This document shows positions 26,440 to 35,807 of a stretch of DNA of 64,000 nt, in pieces. The DNA lies in contig NZ_JAKLTN010000004.1 of assembly GCF_022012295.1 (NCBI RefSeq), positions 62,001-126,000 of the forward strand, read 5' to 3'. The stretch is from Dechloromonas hankyongensis (lineage in GTDB: Bacteria > Pseudomonadota > Gammaproteobacteria > Burkholderiales > Rhodocyclaceae). The translations under genes were made by a program, and so were the position numbers. Numbering within the stretch: position 1 is the stretch's first letter; every line of letters starts with the position of its first letter. The notes below the pieces were generated by a model, which did no database searches, was not told the DNA's origin, and was given only the letters and a program-made list of their open reading frames with translations.

Positions 26440-26609
26440 CCCATAACCGGCAACCTGAAATGCCCAAGGTCTCCTCGTCCCACAAAACGTCACCTGAAGC
26501 ACCATATTCCAGCACCCCAGCCCTCACGAACGGCGACCTCAAAACCATATCCAGCCACCCCAAGCCCCACGGAGAGCCACCCCAAAGCCCATAAGCAGCC
26601 ACCTGAAAA
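26440..26609. repeat. Array of seven iteron-like direct repeats upstream of the rep gene
   Basis: Seven imperfect repeats of 20-24 bases follow the plus-strand pattern CCCATA-n(5)-GCCACC(T/C)(G/C)AAA. Approximate copies are 26440-26461, 26479-26500, 26501-26520, 26521-26543, 26544-26564, 26565-26587 and 26588-26609; the last five are tandem. The first and last (CCCATAACCGGCAACCTGAA and CCCATAAGCAGCCACCTGAA) are closest to each other. They lie 130 bases before a Rep_3-type initiator, the usual place for iterons that bind Rep and set copy number. No perfect DnaA box was found here. Confidence 0.75.
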
Positions 26610-26740
26610 CCCGCCAAGCCTCGTCCCGGCGGCCGTTTGCCCCCGCTAAAGCTGTGTAAAACAGAAAGTGGATTCATAAAGGTCACAAACAGGCGCCCAG
26701 GCTTGGCAGCTTTCATCCGCCAACCCCAACCCCACAGCAG

Positions 26741-28039
26741 ATGCCAAAACAACGCTTCGTACCCGAAGGACAACTCTCGCTGTTCGCCACCCGCGAGACG
26801 CCGGACGCCTTCCGGAAGGCCGTCCAGGTAGTGCATAGCAAGCCCAAGTCGCCGCTCAGCCTGCTCCACCGCAAGATCGGCAACGCCTGGCTCAAGCACG
26901 CCATGGAAACGCAGCCGAACGCCGACGGCTGGTGGGAACTGGGCATCAAGAAGCTGGCCGCCAACATCGGCTTCGACTCCAACAACCGCCAGTACCTGAA
27001 AGAATCGGCCGAAGCCCTGATGCACGTCGTTTTCGAATGGGACGTCATCGCACCGGCCGACAAGCGCGTGCAATGGAAGGCCTCGGTGCTGTTCCCCGAA
27101 ATCGAAATCCGCAACGATGCGGTGCGCTACCAGATCAGCTCGCAGATGCGGGAGTACATGATCAACCCCGAGATCTACGCGATGATCGACATGAACGTCG
27201 TGCGCCGCTTCCGGCGCGCCTCGTCGCTGGCCATCTGGGAGTTTTGCGTGCGCTTCGAGCGCATCGGCAAGACGGCCGAAGTCGAATGGCGGGCTTTCCG
27301 CGACATCGTGCTCGGCGACACGCCGGAAAACTCGACCTATCTCGAATACAAGTATTTCAAGTCCAAGGTGGTCAATCCGGCGGTGGCCGAGATCAATTCG
27401 GAATCGAACCACACCATCGCGCTGATCGAGGAAAAGATCGGCAAACGGGTATCCACCATCCGTTTCGACGTCGACCGCAAGGCCAGCCCGGCGACGGCGC
27501 TGCCCGATGACAGCCAGAAGGAAATCCTGCTCGACATCGTCGCCCTCGGCGTGCCCCAGTCGGAAACCCGCCGCCTGCTCGCCACGCATACGCCGGAGCG
27601 CTGCCGGGAAGCGCTGGACTACACCCGGCGGCGCATGGCGGACGCCAATCTGCTGCGCCTGGCCAAGCCGGCCGCCTATTTCCGCCAGGCCCTGAACCAT
27701 CGTTACGGCGACGACGGCGCGGCCAACGACAAGAGCCAGCCCACGGCAGCGGCGCCCGGCACGGCGCGCCCGATCGACATCAAGGAAGCCTACGCCGCGC
27801 GGCAACTCAACCAGGCCGAGCATTACTTCCGCGAACTGAGCGCCGACGAGCAGATCGACCTCGCCGAGCGCTACAACACCGGCCAGGGCGTTCCCGCGCT
27901 GCGCCTCGACAGCAAGGCGACCCGCCTGGCGCAGACCGCCTTTTTCCGCTGGCTGGCCCAGGAGACCTGGGGTGAGCCCAGCTCCGAGGAATTGCTCGAA
28001 TTCGCCCAGGACATTCTTACCGGCAGGCACAGCGCATGA
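26741..28039 (+). CDS. Plasmid replication initiator, Rep_3 (RepB/RepE) superfamily
   Basis: A 432-residue initiator. The central region has the tandem winged-helix layout of Rep_3 proteins: SLLHRKIGNAWLKHA, LGIKKLAANIGFDSNNRQYL, ISSQMREYMINPEIYAMID and WEFCVRFERIGKTAEVEWRAFRDIV, as successive blocks between residues 40 and 210. Such proteins bind iterons, melt the origin and recruit host replication proteins. The C-terminal 150 residues extend beyond classical 250-330-residue members and include a Ser/Thr/Pro linker. Iterons lie directly upstream. The ATG has only a weak ribosome site, fitting low expression. The CpaF-like gene follows after 56 bases. Confidence 0.85.
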   Translation: MPKQRFVPEGQLSLFATRETPDAFRKAVQVVHSKPKSPLSLLHRKIGNAWLKHAMETQPNADGWWELGIKKLAANIGFDSNNRQYLKESAEALMHVVFEWDVIAPADKRVQWKASVLFPEIEIRNDAVRYQISSQMREYMINPEIYAMIDMNVVRRFRRASSLAIWEFCVRFERIGKTAEVEWRAFRDIVLGDTPENSTYLEYKYFKSKVVNPAVAEINSESNHTIALIEEKIGKRVSTIRFDVDRKASPATALPDDSQKEILLDIVALGVPQSETRRLLATHTPERCREALDYTRRRMADANLLRLAKPAAYFRQALNHRYGDDGAANDKSQPTAAAPGTARPIDIKEAYAARQLNQAEHYFRELSADEQIDLAERYNTGQGVPALRLDSKATRLAQTAFFRWLAQETWGEPSSEELLEFAQDILTGRHSA

Positions 28040-28095
28040 ATTGCGGCCCCGGCACAGACAGACACCGATTCAAACCAGCTCCAGGAGATATCACC

Positions 28096-29439
28096 ATGCT
28101 TGTGCACGACCGGCAAACCCGACATCCCGAACCGCCTCCTCCCGCCACCGTCGCCCCGCCGCCCGGCGCGGCGGAGAACGCCATCCGGAACCACCTCCGG
28201 CACAAGATTTTGGAGCACATCGATCCGACCTCGCTCGATACGGTCGGCGCCGACCGCGCCCGGATGGAGATCGCCGCGCTGGTCGAACGCATCGTCGCCG
28301 ACGAATCGCTGGTCATCAACGACAAGGAACGCCGCCAGCTGATCCGCGACATCCAGGACGAAATGCTCGGCCTCGGCCCGCTCGAACTGCTGCTCGCCGA
28401 TCCCGGCGTTTCCGCCATTCTGGTCAACGGCTGCCGGCCCATCCACGTCGAGCGCAACGGCCGCGCCGAAGAGACGGGCATCGCCTTTTCCGACACCCGG
28501 CATCTGCAGCACATCGTCGCCAAGATCGTCGGCCGCAGCGGCCGCCGTATCGACGAGCAGAATCCGATGGCCGAAGCCCACCTGGCCGACGGTTCGGTGG
28601 TCCATGCCATCGTCCCGCCGGTGGCGATCGACGGCCCCCTGCTGTCGATCCGTCGCGGCGCGCCGCCGCTCCAAATGAAACAGCTCGTCGAACGCTACCG
28701 CAGCCTGTCGCCCGACGTGGCGCTACTGCTCGAAGGCCTGGTCTGCGCCAAGGCCAACATCCTGATCTGCGGCCCCCGCGACAGCGGCAAGACCACCTTG
28801 CTCAACCTGCTCGCCGGCTACATTCCGCCAACCGAACGCATCGCCACCATAGAAAGCGGCAGCGAGCTGCGCCTGAGCCAGCCCCTGGCCATGCGCCTGG
28901 AAACCCGAGCCCCGGACAGTGCCGACCACGGCGAAGTGGGGCCCCGCGCCCTGCTCGCCAACGCCTTGCGCATGCGGCCGCACCGCCTGGTGCTGGGCGA
29001 ACTGCAGGGCGCCGAAAGCCTCGACCTGCTGCAGGCGATGAGCGCCGGCCAGCCCGGTTCGCTCGCCGTCATCCAGGCCGAATCGCCGCAGGAAGCGCTG
29101 GAACGGCTGACCAACATGATCGCCATGGCCGGCCACGACCTGTCGCCGCAGGCCGCCCGCCGGCAGATCGCCGCGGCCCTGCCGGTGATCGTTCACCTGT
29201 CCCGCCTCAGCGACGGGCAGCGCAAGCTGCTCAGCCTGCAGGAAGTTACCGGCATGCGCGACGACAAGATCGTCTGCCAGGAAATATTCCGCTTCCAGAT
29301 GACCGCCAGCGGCCAGGACGGCAGCGTGCACGGCTATTCCTGCGCCACCGGCGTGTGGCCCCGCTTCGCCGAACGTCTCATCGAACGCGGCATGGATCTG
29401 CCCGACAGCCTGTTCGATCCGAGCAGCCGCTTCGGCTGA
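28096..29439 (+). CDS. CpaF/VirB11-like secretion ATPase, orphan with altered motifs
   Basis: A 447-residue homologue of CpaF/TadA, the ATPases that power Tad pili and related secretion machines. The family N-domain is intact (LGLGPLELLLADP, SAILVNG, GRRIDEQNPMAEAHLADGS, LLSIRRG). Walker A is GPRDSGKT at 226-233 and still fits GxxxxGKT. Other hallmarks differ: the Asp-box TIEDAAEL is TIESGSEL (252-258), Walker B GEVRGGE is GELQGAE (301-307), and the His-box THANSP is IQAESP (326-331). No tad, pil or virB genes are nearby. CAGGAGATA 7 bases before the ATG fixes the start. It may be weakly active or a regulatory relative. Confidence 0.8.
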   Translation: MLVHDRQTRHPEPPPPATVAPPPGAAENAIRNHLRHKILEHIDPTSLDTVGADRARMEIAALVERIVADESLVINDKERRQLIRDIQDEMLGLGPLELLLADPGVSAILVNGCRPIHVERNGRAEETGIAFSDTRHLQHIVAKIVGRSGRRIDEQNPMAEAHLADGSVVHAIVPPVAIDGPLLSIRRGAPPLQMKQLVERYRSLSPDVALLLEGLVCAKANILICGPRDSGKTTLLNLLAGYIPPTERIATIESGSELRLSQPLAMRLETRAPDSADHGEVGPRALLANALRMRPHRLVLGELQGAESLDLLQAMSAGQPGSLAVIQAESPQEALERLTNMIAMAGHDLSPQAARRQIAAALPVIVHLSRLSDGQRKLLSLQEVTGMRDDKIVCQEIFRFQMTASGQDGSVHGYSCATGVWPRFAERLIERGMDLPDSLFDPSSRFG

Positions 29440-29605
29440 GACGGGTAGTGGGCCGACATGCAAGCCACGGGCCGCGAACATGTCGGCACATTCTGTTGCA
29501 ATCCGTTACTTGAGTTGGTGAATGCGTCTCTTTATCGTGGCTCATGGCTGATGTCCCCCGTCAGCTTGGGCGGCAGTCCTTCTCTCCCTCGGGATTCCGC
29601 CGCCT

Positions 29606-29647
29606 CGAAAGCCTCGTGCCCTCCCCCGCTCGAGGCTTTCGTCTTTT
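29606..29647 (+). terminator. Rho-independent terminator after the CpaF-like gene
   Basis: CGAAAGCCTCG and CGAGGCTTTCG form a perfect 11-bp stem around a 14-base loop, followed by TCTTTT. It lies about 170 bases after the CpaF-like stop and before the acyltransferase-suf operon. Confidence 0.7.
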
Positions 29648-29775
29648 CCGGCCCGGAAAAATCCGATGCCGTTCGGACTATGTGCCCATCTGTCATATAT
29701 CAACAGAGTTCGCCTAGGCTTACCTTACCCGCCCGCCGGGCGGCACATAGGACATCGGCATATGGGGGAAAGGCG

Positions 29776-31110
29776 ATGAAGAGTGGTCTTGAAGCGCACG
29801 GGGACGCTGCCCTGCTCAATGACCTCCGGCAGCCGGCCTGGCGCAGCGCGTCCTGGGCGGGCCGACTCGAAGGACGGATCGGCCGGGGCCTCGCCGAACT
29901 GCTATTTCTCGAGCCGCACTGGCGGGCCCTGGCGGCACGTGCGGTGCCCCCCCGCTTCATCCACGCCTTCGAATGGCACATGGCCTACCTGCAGCACCTG
30001 GCCAACGACGCCCATGCCATCCACTACGTCAGCCTGTTCGCCCACGGCCAGACGGTGGCCATTTTTCCCTTGCGCCACGTGCGTCGGTCGGTGGGCGGCA
30101 TCCAGCTCGCGCTGTGGGAATTGCCGACCCATCCCCATCTCATCCTGTGCGAACCGCTGCTGGCGCCAGAATGTTCGGGTAGCGGCCTGTTCCAGCAGGT
30201 CGCCGCCATCCTCGGCCGGCAGACCAAGCTGCCGTGGGACGCCCTGCACCTGCCCAACCTGCCCGACGATTCGCCGGCCTTGTGGAGCCTGCGGGCCGGG
30301 CCGCCGGTCGGTACCCATCTCGAACGCACCGGGCAGAGCATGTATTTCCGCTGCACCGATCCCGCCACGGCGCTGGCCCGGTGCAGCGGCCAGTTCAAGC
30401 GCAACCTGCGCCGCCAGGGCCGGCTGCTGGCGCGCCGGGGGGCCGTCAGCCTGAGCTTCGCCCGCGCCGGCAGCGAGCTGGACGCCGCCTTCGAGGACTT
30501 CCTGCGCCTCGAGGCTTCGGGCTGGAAAGGCGCTGCCGGCCGGGCCACCGCCATCAGCCTGCACCCGCATCTGCGGGGTTTCTACGGCGAACTGAAGACC
30601 CGCTTCGCGGCGGCCGACGCCTGCCTGATCGCCCTGCTCAAGGTCGACGGCGTCGCCATCGCCGCGCAGTTCTGCCTGCTTGCCGGCCATACGCTGTCCA
30701 TCCAGAAGATCGCCTATGACGAAACCTGGCATGCCGAGGCGCCGGGCAGCCAGTTGCTGCTCAAGACCATCGAATACTGCTGCGCCGAGCCGGGCATCCG
30801 TCACCTGAGCCTGGTCACCGCGCCGGAGTGGGCCGTCGGTCGCTGGAATCCGGAAATCCAGGAGGTCTGGGAAGCCTACGTCTTCCGGGCCAGCCTGCGC
30901 GGCTTCGGCGGCCTCGCCATGCGCCGCCTGAAAAACTGCTTCAGCGCGGAGTCCGGGATACTGCCCGCCGCGGGCGCGGGAATCGGGGTCGGCATCGGCG
31001 CCGGAATCGCCAACTCCATCGCCGACCAGCCGCCGCCTGCCCACCCGCCCGAATCCGGCGTCGTCGAATCCCTCGCCGGCCCGCTCGCTGCTTTCCTGCT
31101 GCCGCCCTGA
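29776..31110 (+). CDS. CelD/BcsL-like GNAT-superfamily acyltransferase
   Basis: A 444-residue protein with the double-GNAT fold of the CelD-like family. The N-domain has FEWHMAYLQHLA and HYVSLFAHGQTVAIFPLRHV; the C-domain has CSGQFKRNLRRQGRLLARRG, FLRLEASGWKGAAGRATA, LKVDGVAIAAQFCLLAG and KIAYDETWHAEAPGSQLLLK. Relatives sit in exopolysaccharide and cellulose loci, or use acyl-CoA/aminoacyl donors; the substrate here is unknown. The ATG at 29776 follows a GGGGGAAAGG ribosome site and starts the conserved region. The last 45 residues are Gly/Ala/Pro-rich. It lies 67 bases before sufB on the same strand and may share its transcript. Confidence 0.75.
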   Translation: MKSGLEAHGDAALLNDLRQPAWRSASWAGRLEGRIGRGLAELLFLEPHWRALAARAVPPRFIHAFEWHMAYLQHLANDAHAIHYVSLFAHGQTVAIFPLRHVRRSVGGIQLALWELPTHPHLILCEPLLAPECSGSGLFQQVAAILGRQTKLPWDALHLPNLPDDSPALWSLRAGPPVGTHLERTGQSMYFRCTDPATALARCSGQFKRNLRRQGRLLARRGAVSLSFARAGSELDAAFEDFLRLEASGWKGAAGRATAISLHPHLRGFYGELKTRFAAADACLIALLKVDGVAIAAQFCLLAGHTLSIQKIAYDETWHAEAPGSQLLLKTIEYCCAEPGIRHLSLVTAPEWAVGRWNPEIQEVWEAYVFRASLRGFGGLAMRRLKNCFSAESGILPAAGAGIGVGIGAGIANSIADQPPPAHPPESGVVESLAGPLAAFLLPP

Positions 31111-31177
31111 GCGCCCGGCCTGAACGATGACGCAGGCAGTTGGTCCTACACGATCCGCAGGCCGGAAGGAGAAATCG

Positions 31178-32569
31178 ATGGCCGCCGAAACGGCAAAGTG
31201 CGACGAATCGATCAACCGAAACGGCCAGCCTGGCTGGGCTAGCCATCCGGCCGTGCCCCAGGGGCTGAACGAAGCGGTCATCCGCCGGATATCGGCCGGC
31301 AACGACGAGCCGGACTTCATGCTCGACTGGCGGCTGCAGGCCTATCGCCACTGGCTGAGCATGGCCGAGCCGGCGTGGTCGACCCTCCATCATCCGCCCA
31401 TCGACTACCAGGCGATCCGCTATGACCCGGAGTCCCGGGAAGAGCCGGCCGGCGTGGCCGCGGCCGACGCGCCGCCGCCGGAAGGCGAACTGCCCCCAGG
31501 CATCGCGCTCGATGCGGTGCTGGGCCGCTACTCGGCGGCTGCCTTCAAGGCCCAGCTCGCCAAACTGGGCATCATTCTCTGTTCCCTGCCGGAAGCGGTA
31601 CGCGAGCACCCGGCACTGGTCCGCCAGTACCTCGGCTCGGTCGTGCCGCCGACCGACAACTTTTTCGCCAGTCTGAATGCGGCGGTATTCGCCGACGGAT
31701 CCTTCTGTTACATCCCGCCCGGCGTGTGCTGTCCGATCGAGCTGTCCGCCCATTTCCGCAGCCATGCCGTGCATGCCGGCCATTTCGAGCGCACCCTGAT
31801 CGTCGCCGACCGGGACAGCACCGTCAGCTACCTCGAAAACAGCGCGGCGCCGGGCGACGGGAACCGGCTGCATGCCGGGGTGGTCGAGCTGGTCGCCTTG
31901 GAAAACGCCCGCATCCGCTACGCCACGGTGCAGAACGGCTACCGCGGCGACGGCAACGGCCAGGGCGGCATCTACAACTTCGTGACGCAGCGCGGCGAAT
32001 GCCGCGGTGACCGTTCGCGGATTTCGTGGACCCAGGTCGATACCGGTTCGGCGATCACCTGGAAATACCCGAGCGTGGTCCTCAGGGGCGACCATACGCG
32101 CGGCGAATTCCGCGCCGTGACGCTGACCAACCACGACCAGCAGGTCGATGGCGGCGCCAAGATGATCCACCTGGGCAGGAATACCCGCAGCAGCATCGTC
32201 GCCAAGGGCATCGCGGCCGGTAACGGCCACAATGCCTACCGCGGGCTGGTCAAGGTGGCGAAAAGCGCGATCGGCGCCCGCAACCGCACGCAATGCCATT
32301 CGCTGCTGCTCGGCGACCAGTGCGCGGCCCATACCTTCCCCTACATCGAGGTCAGGCACCCTTCGGCCCGCGTCGAGCACGAGGCCAGCGCGGCGCGCAT
32401 CGGCGCGGACCAGCTGTTCTATTGCCGGAGCCGGGGCCTGTCTACCGACGATGTGCTGGCGATGATCGTCAACGGTTTCTGCAAGGAAGTCTTGCAGGAA
32501 CTGCCGATGGAATTCGCCATTGAGGCGCAGAAGCTGCTCGCGGCCGGCCTGGCCGGCGGCATCGACTGA
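31178..32569 (+). CDS. sufB: SufB-like Fe-S cluster assembly scaffold
   Basis: SufB forms the SufBC2D scaffold on which Fe-S clusters are built in the cytoplasm. The 463-residue product matches SufB throughout: EPDFMLDWRLQAYRHWL, SLNAAVFADGSFCYIPPGV, RTLIVADRDSTVSYLEN, SWTQVDTGSAITWKYPSVVL, GGAKMIHLGRNTRSSIVAKG, TQCHSLLLGDQCAAHTFPY and MIVNGFCKEV. Cys435 in NGFCKEV aligns with E. coli Cys405, the key cluster-building residue, and RGECRGD keeps the second conserved Cys. The start at 31178 is set by AAGGAGAAA 5 bases upstream. sufC follows after 12 bases. No sufS, sufE, sufA or iscR is near, so sulfur supply must come from elsewhere. Confidence 0.9.
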   Translation: MAAETAKCDESINRNGQPGWASHPAVPQGLNEAVIRRISAGNDEPDFMLDWRLQAYRHWLSMAEPAWSTLHHPPIDYQAIRYDPESREEPAGVAAADAPPPEGELPPGIALDAVLGRYSAAAFKAQLAKLGIILCSLPEAVREHPALVRQYLGSVVPPTDNFFASLNAAVFADGSFCYIPPGVCCPIELSAHFRSHAVHAGHFERTLIVADRDSTVSYLENSAAPGDGNRLHAGVVELVALENARIRYATVQNGYRGDGNGQGGIYNFVTQRGECRGDRSRISWTQVDTGSAITWKYPSVVLRGDHTRGEFRAVTLTNHDQQVDGGAKMIHLGRNTRSSIVAKGIAAGNGHNAYRGLVKVAKSAIGARNRTQCHSLLLGDQCAAHTFPYIEVRHPSARVEHEASAARIGADQLFYCRSRGLSTDDVLAMIVNGFCKEVLQELPMEFAIEAQKLLAAGLAGGID

Positions 32570-32581
32570 AAGGGCAGGCGC

Positions 32582-33345
32582 ATGCTGGCCATCCGCAATC
32601 TGCAGGTCAGTATCGACGGCCGGGCCGTCCTCAAGGGCCTCGACCTCGCGGTCGGGGCCGGCGAGGTGCACGCCGTCGTGGGTCCCGAGGGCTCGGGCAA
32701 GAGTACGCTGGCCCATGTGCTGGCCGGGCGCGACGACCACGCCGTGACCGGCGGCGCAGCACGCTACCGGGACGCCGATCTGCTCGCCCTGGCGGTGGAA
32801 GAAAGGACGGCGCGCGGCATTTTCCTCGCTTTCCAGCATCCGGTCGAAATTCCTGGCGTCGCCCATGTCTATTTTCTGCGCGCCGCGCTGAACGCCCTGC
32901 GCCGCCGGCGCGGCGAGCCGGAACTCGACGCCGTCGATTTCCTGACCGCCATCCGCGGCAAGCTCAAATTGCTGGGCATCAACGAGAGCCAGCTCTATCG
33001 TCCGCTCAATGCCGGCCTCGCCGACGGCGACAAGAAGCGCAACGAGATCCTGCAGATGCTGATGCTCGAACCGACCCTCGCCCTGCTCGACGACAGCGCA
33101 GCCGGCCTCGATGGCGACGCGATGAAAACGGTGGCCCACGGCATCAACACCGTGCGCAGCCCGCAGCGGGCCATCGTCCTGTTCGCCCGCGACCCGCGCC
33201 TGCTGCATTACGTGGTGCCGGACCGGGTCCATGTCCTGGCCGACGGGCGCATCATCCGCTCCGGCGGCCGGGAACTGGTGAGCGAACTGGAAGGCAGCGG
33301 CTACGAGTCCGCCACCGATTCCCCCGAAGCCTTGCAGGTCCGCCC

Positions 33346-33349
<4 letters not shown>
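32582..33349 (+). CDS. sufC: SufC-like ABC ATPase with degenerate catalytic motifs
   Basis: A 255-residue homologue of SufC, the ATPase that drives the SufBCD scaffold. Numbering aligns with E. coli SufC without gaps through the motifs. Walker A GPEGSGKST with Lys40 and the Q-loop AFQHPVEIPG are intact. The ABC signature SGGE is ADGD (147-150), although KKRNEILQM follows normally. The catalytic Glu171 is Asp (LDDSAAGLD). The H-loop His203 is Arg (FARDPRLL). In E. coli, Lys40, Glu171 and His203 are needed for SufC ATPase activity, so this protein is expected to bind ATP but hydrolyse it poorly or not at all. The stop overlaps the GTG start of sufD. Confidence 0.88.
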
Positions 33350-34653
<1,304 letters not shown>

Positions 34654-34870
34654 GCCGGGCAATAGGTTTTTCGCGGCCTCGCCATGCGCCAGGCATGTAG
34701 GAAATATGCCACGCAAATCGACGCACCTTCCGACAGCGCTTCCGCCAATCGATGACAGATTCGGCGGCGCCGAATTCCTACACTGGCCCCTTGGCTTGCG
34801 CCCCTTCCGACAGCGGGCGGCCCCCACCCACGACCGATCAATCCATTCGCCGGAAAGTGCCGCTTCCACC

Positions 34871-35170
34871 ATGTCCCGCACCCCAGGAAAAACACCCGTC
34901 CTCCACCCCGCGCTCAACCTGCCCTGGCACGTCTACCTGCTGCTCGCCGAGGCGATCTTCATGATCTTCAAATGGGTGCTGCCCAGCCTGTGCACCGCCG
35001 AACTCTGCGTGCGGCCACATGCGCTGGACTGGTCGGCGATGGCCTGGGTGTTCTCGGGGCTCTTCCTGCTGTTCGCCGCCGCCCACCTCGCCACCCGAAA
35101 GCGGGATGCGGGCAATGCGGCGGCCGGACGCCCACGGCTGCGCGGCTTGTTCAGGATCGCCGGCCACTGA
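34871..35170 (+). CDS. Small two-helix membrane protein, hypothetical
   Basis: A 99-residue protein of unrecognised family with two hydrophobic segments (WHVYLLLAEAIFMIFKWVLP and WSAMAWVFSGLFLLFAAAHL) joined by a loop with two Cys residues (LCTAELCVR). The C-terminal 25 residues are basic. A longer in-frame form starting at 34706 is possible but its first 55 residues look non-coding and contain the TACACTGGCCCC promoter-like word. The chosen ATG has a poor ribosome site, so both the start and the gene call are moderate. Confidence 0.5.
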   Translation: MSRTPGKTPVLHPALNLPWHVYLLLAEAIFMIFKWVLPSLCTAELCVRPHALDWSAMAWVFSGLFLLFAAAHLATRKRDAGNAAAGRPRLRGLFRIAGH

Positions 35171-35197
35171 GGAAACTCCAGCGTTCAGCGAAACGCC

Positions 35198-35259
35198 ATT
35201 CCCGCAAAAGCGGGAATCCAGTATGTCGTGAATTTCCCGGTTCCCGCTTTCGCAGGAAC
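35198..35259. repeat. Paired ATTCCCGC-type palindromes
   Basis: ATTCCCGC-aaaa-GCGGGAAT (35198-35217) is a perfect 8-bp hairpin, followed by GTTCCCGC-tttc-GCAGGAAC (35240-35259) with one mismatch. Both belong to the same dispersed repeat family as 4656-4681. They lie between two converging small genes and probably stop transcription. Confidence 0.7.
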
Positions 35260-35295
35260 GGCGGATCACCTTGAACGAACGGTATTACCGGCCGC

Positions 35296-35655
35296 TCAGG
35301 GCCACAGGGCGATCAGTTGCCGGCTGCTCAGGGCGCTGCTGGCGCCCCATTCCTGGGCCAGGGGGTCGCGGCAAGAAGCCGGCGACTGGTGCTCGCTCTC
35401 GTCCTGCCAGGGGGCCAGCGCGGCGAGGATTTCGATCTCCCGCCCCTGGTCGAGATTGTTGAATCGGGTCAGGCGTTCGATCAGATAACCGGCATCCGCC
35501 CGCAGTTCGGGCGGCACCTGGCGCAGATCCGGAATGTGGCGCGAGCGCCACAGGCGGTCGGCGACCAGGCGCAAGGCGACGCAGTCGGCGTTGGCCAGCC
35601 CGCGATCGGCGATCTGCGCGACTTGTTCCTCGAAGGTCCCGGTTTCTTCATGCAT
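35296..35655 (-). CDS. Hypothetical protein
   Basis: A 119-residue soluble protein of unrecognised family. The first 85 residues are predicted helical and well ordered (FEEQVAQIADRGLANADCVALRLVADRLWRSRHI in consecutive segments; LRQVPPELRADAGYLIERLTRF), with a Gln/Ser-rich tail. No signal peptide or membrane segment. Its upstream region on the minus strand faces the M48-like lipoprotein gene. The call rests on codon use and the ordered helix pattern only. Confidence 0.5.
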   Translation of the reverse strand: MHEETGTFEEQVAQIADRGLANADCVALRLVADRLWRSRHIPDLRQVPPELRADAGYLIERLTRFNNLDQGREIEILAALAPWQDESEHQSPASCRDPLAQEWGASSALSSRQLIALWP

Positions 35656-35807
35656 ATGCCAAGCGTAGCAAAGCCGGCAGGCGGTGCCTGTCGGATGTTG
35701 CCGCCGCGTGTGTAGGAAGCCGCCGCCCTGCGCCGATCGGCGGCGAACTCGGGGTCCGTCCGGAAGTCAAATCGACAGGGCGGAAAGGGATAGCAAAGGG
35801 CTCGCGC

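Noticed and set aside
35711-35750. TGTAGGAAGCC...GATCGGC resembling a Pseudomonas-type REP element (also near 38944)
   Set aside because: Only two imperfect copies without the full REP palindrome; noted only as part of the GTAGGA word list.
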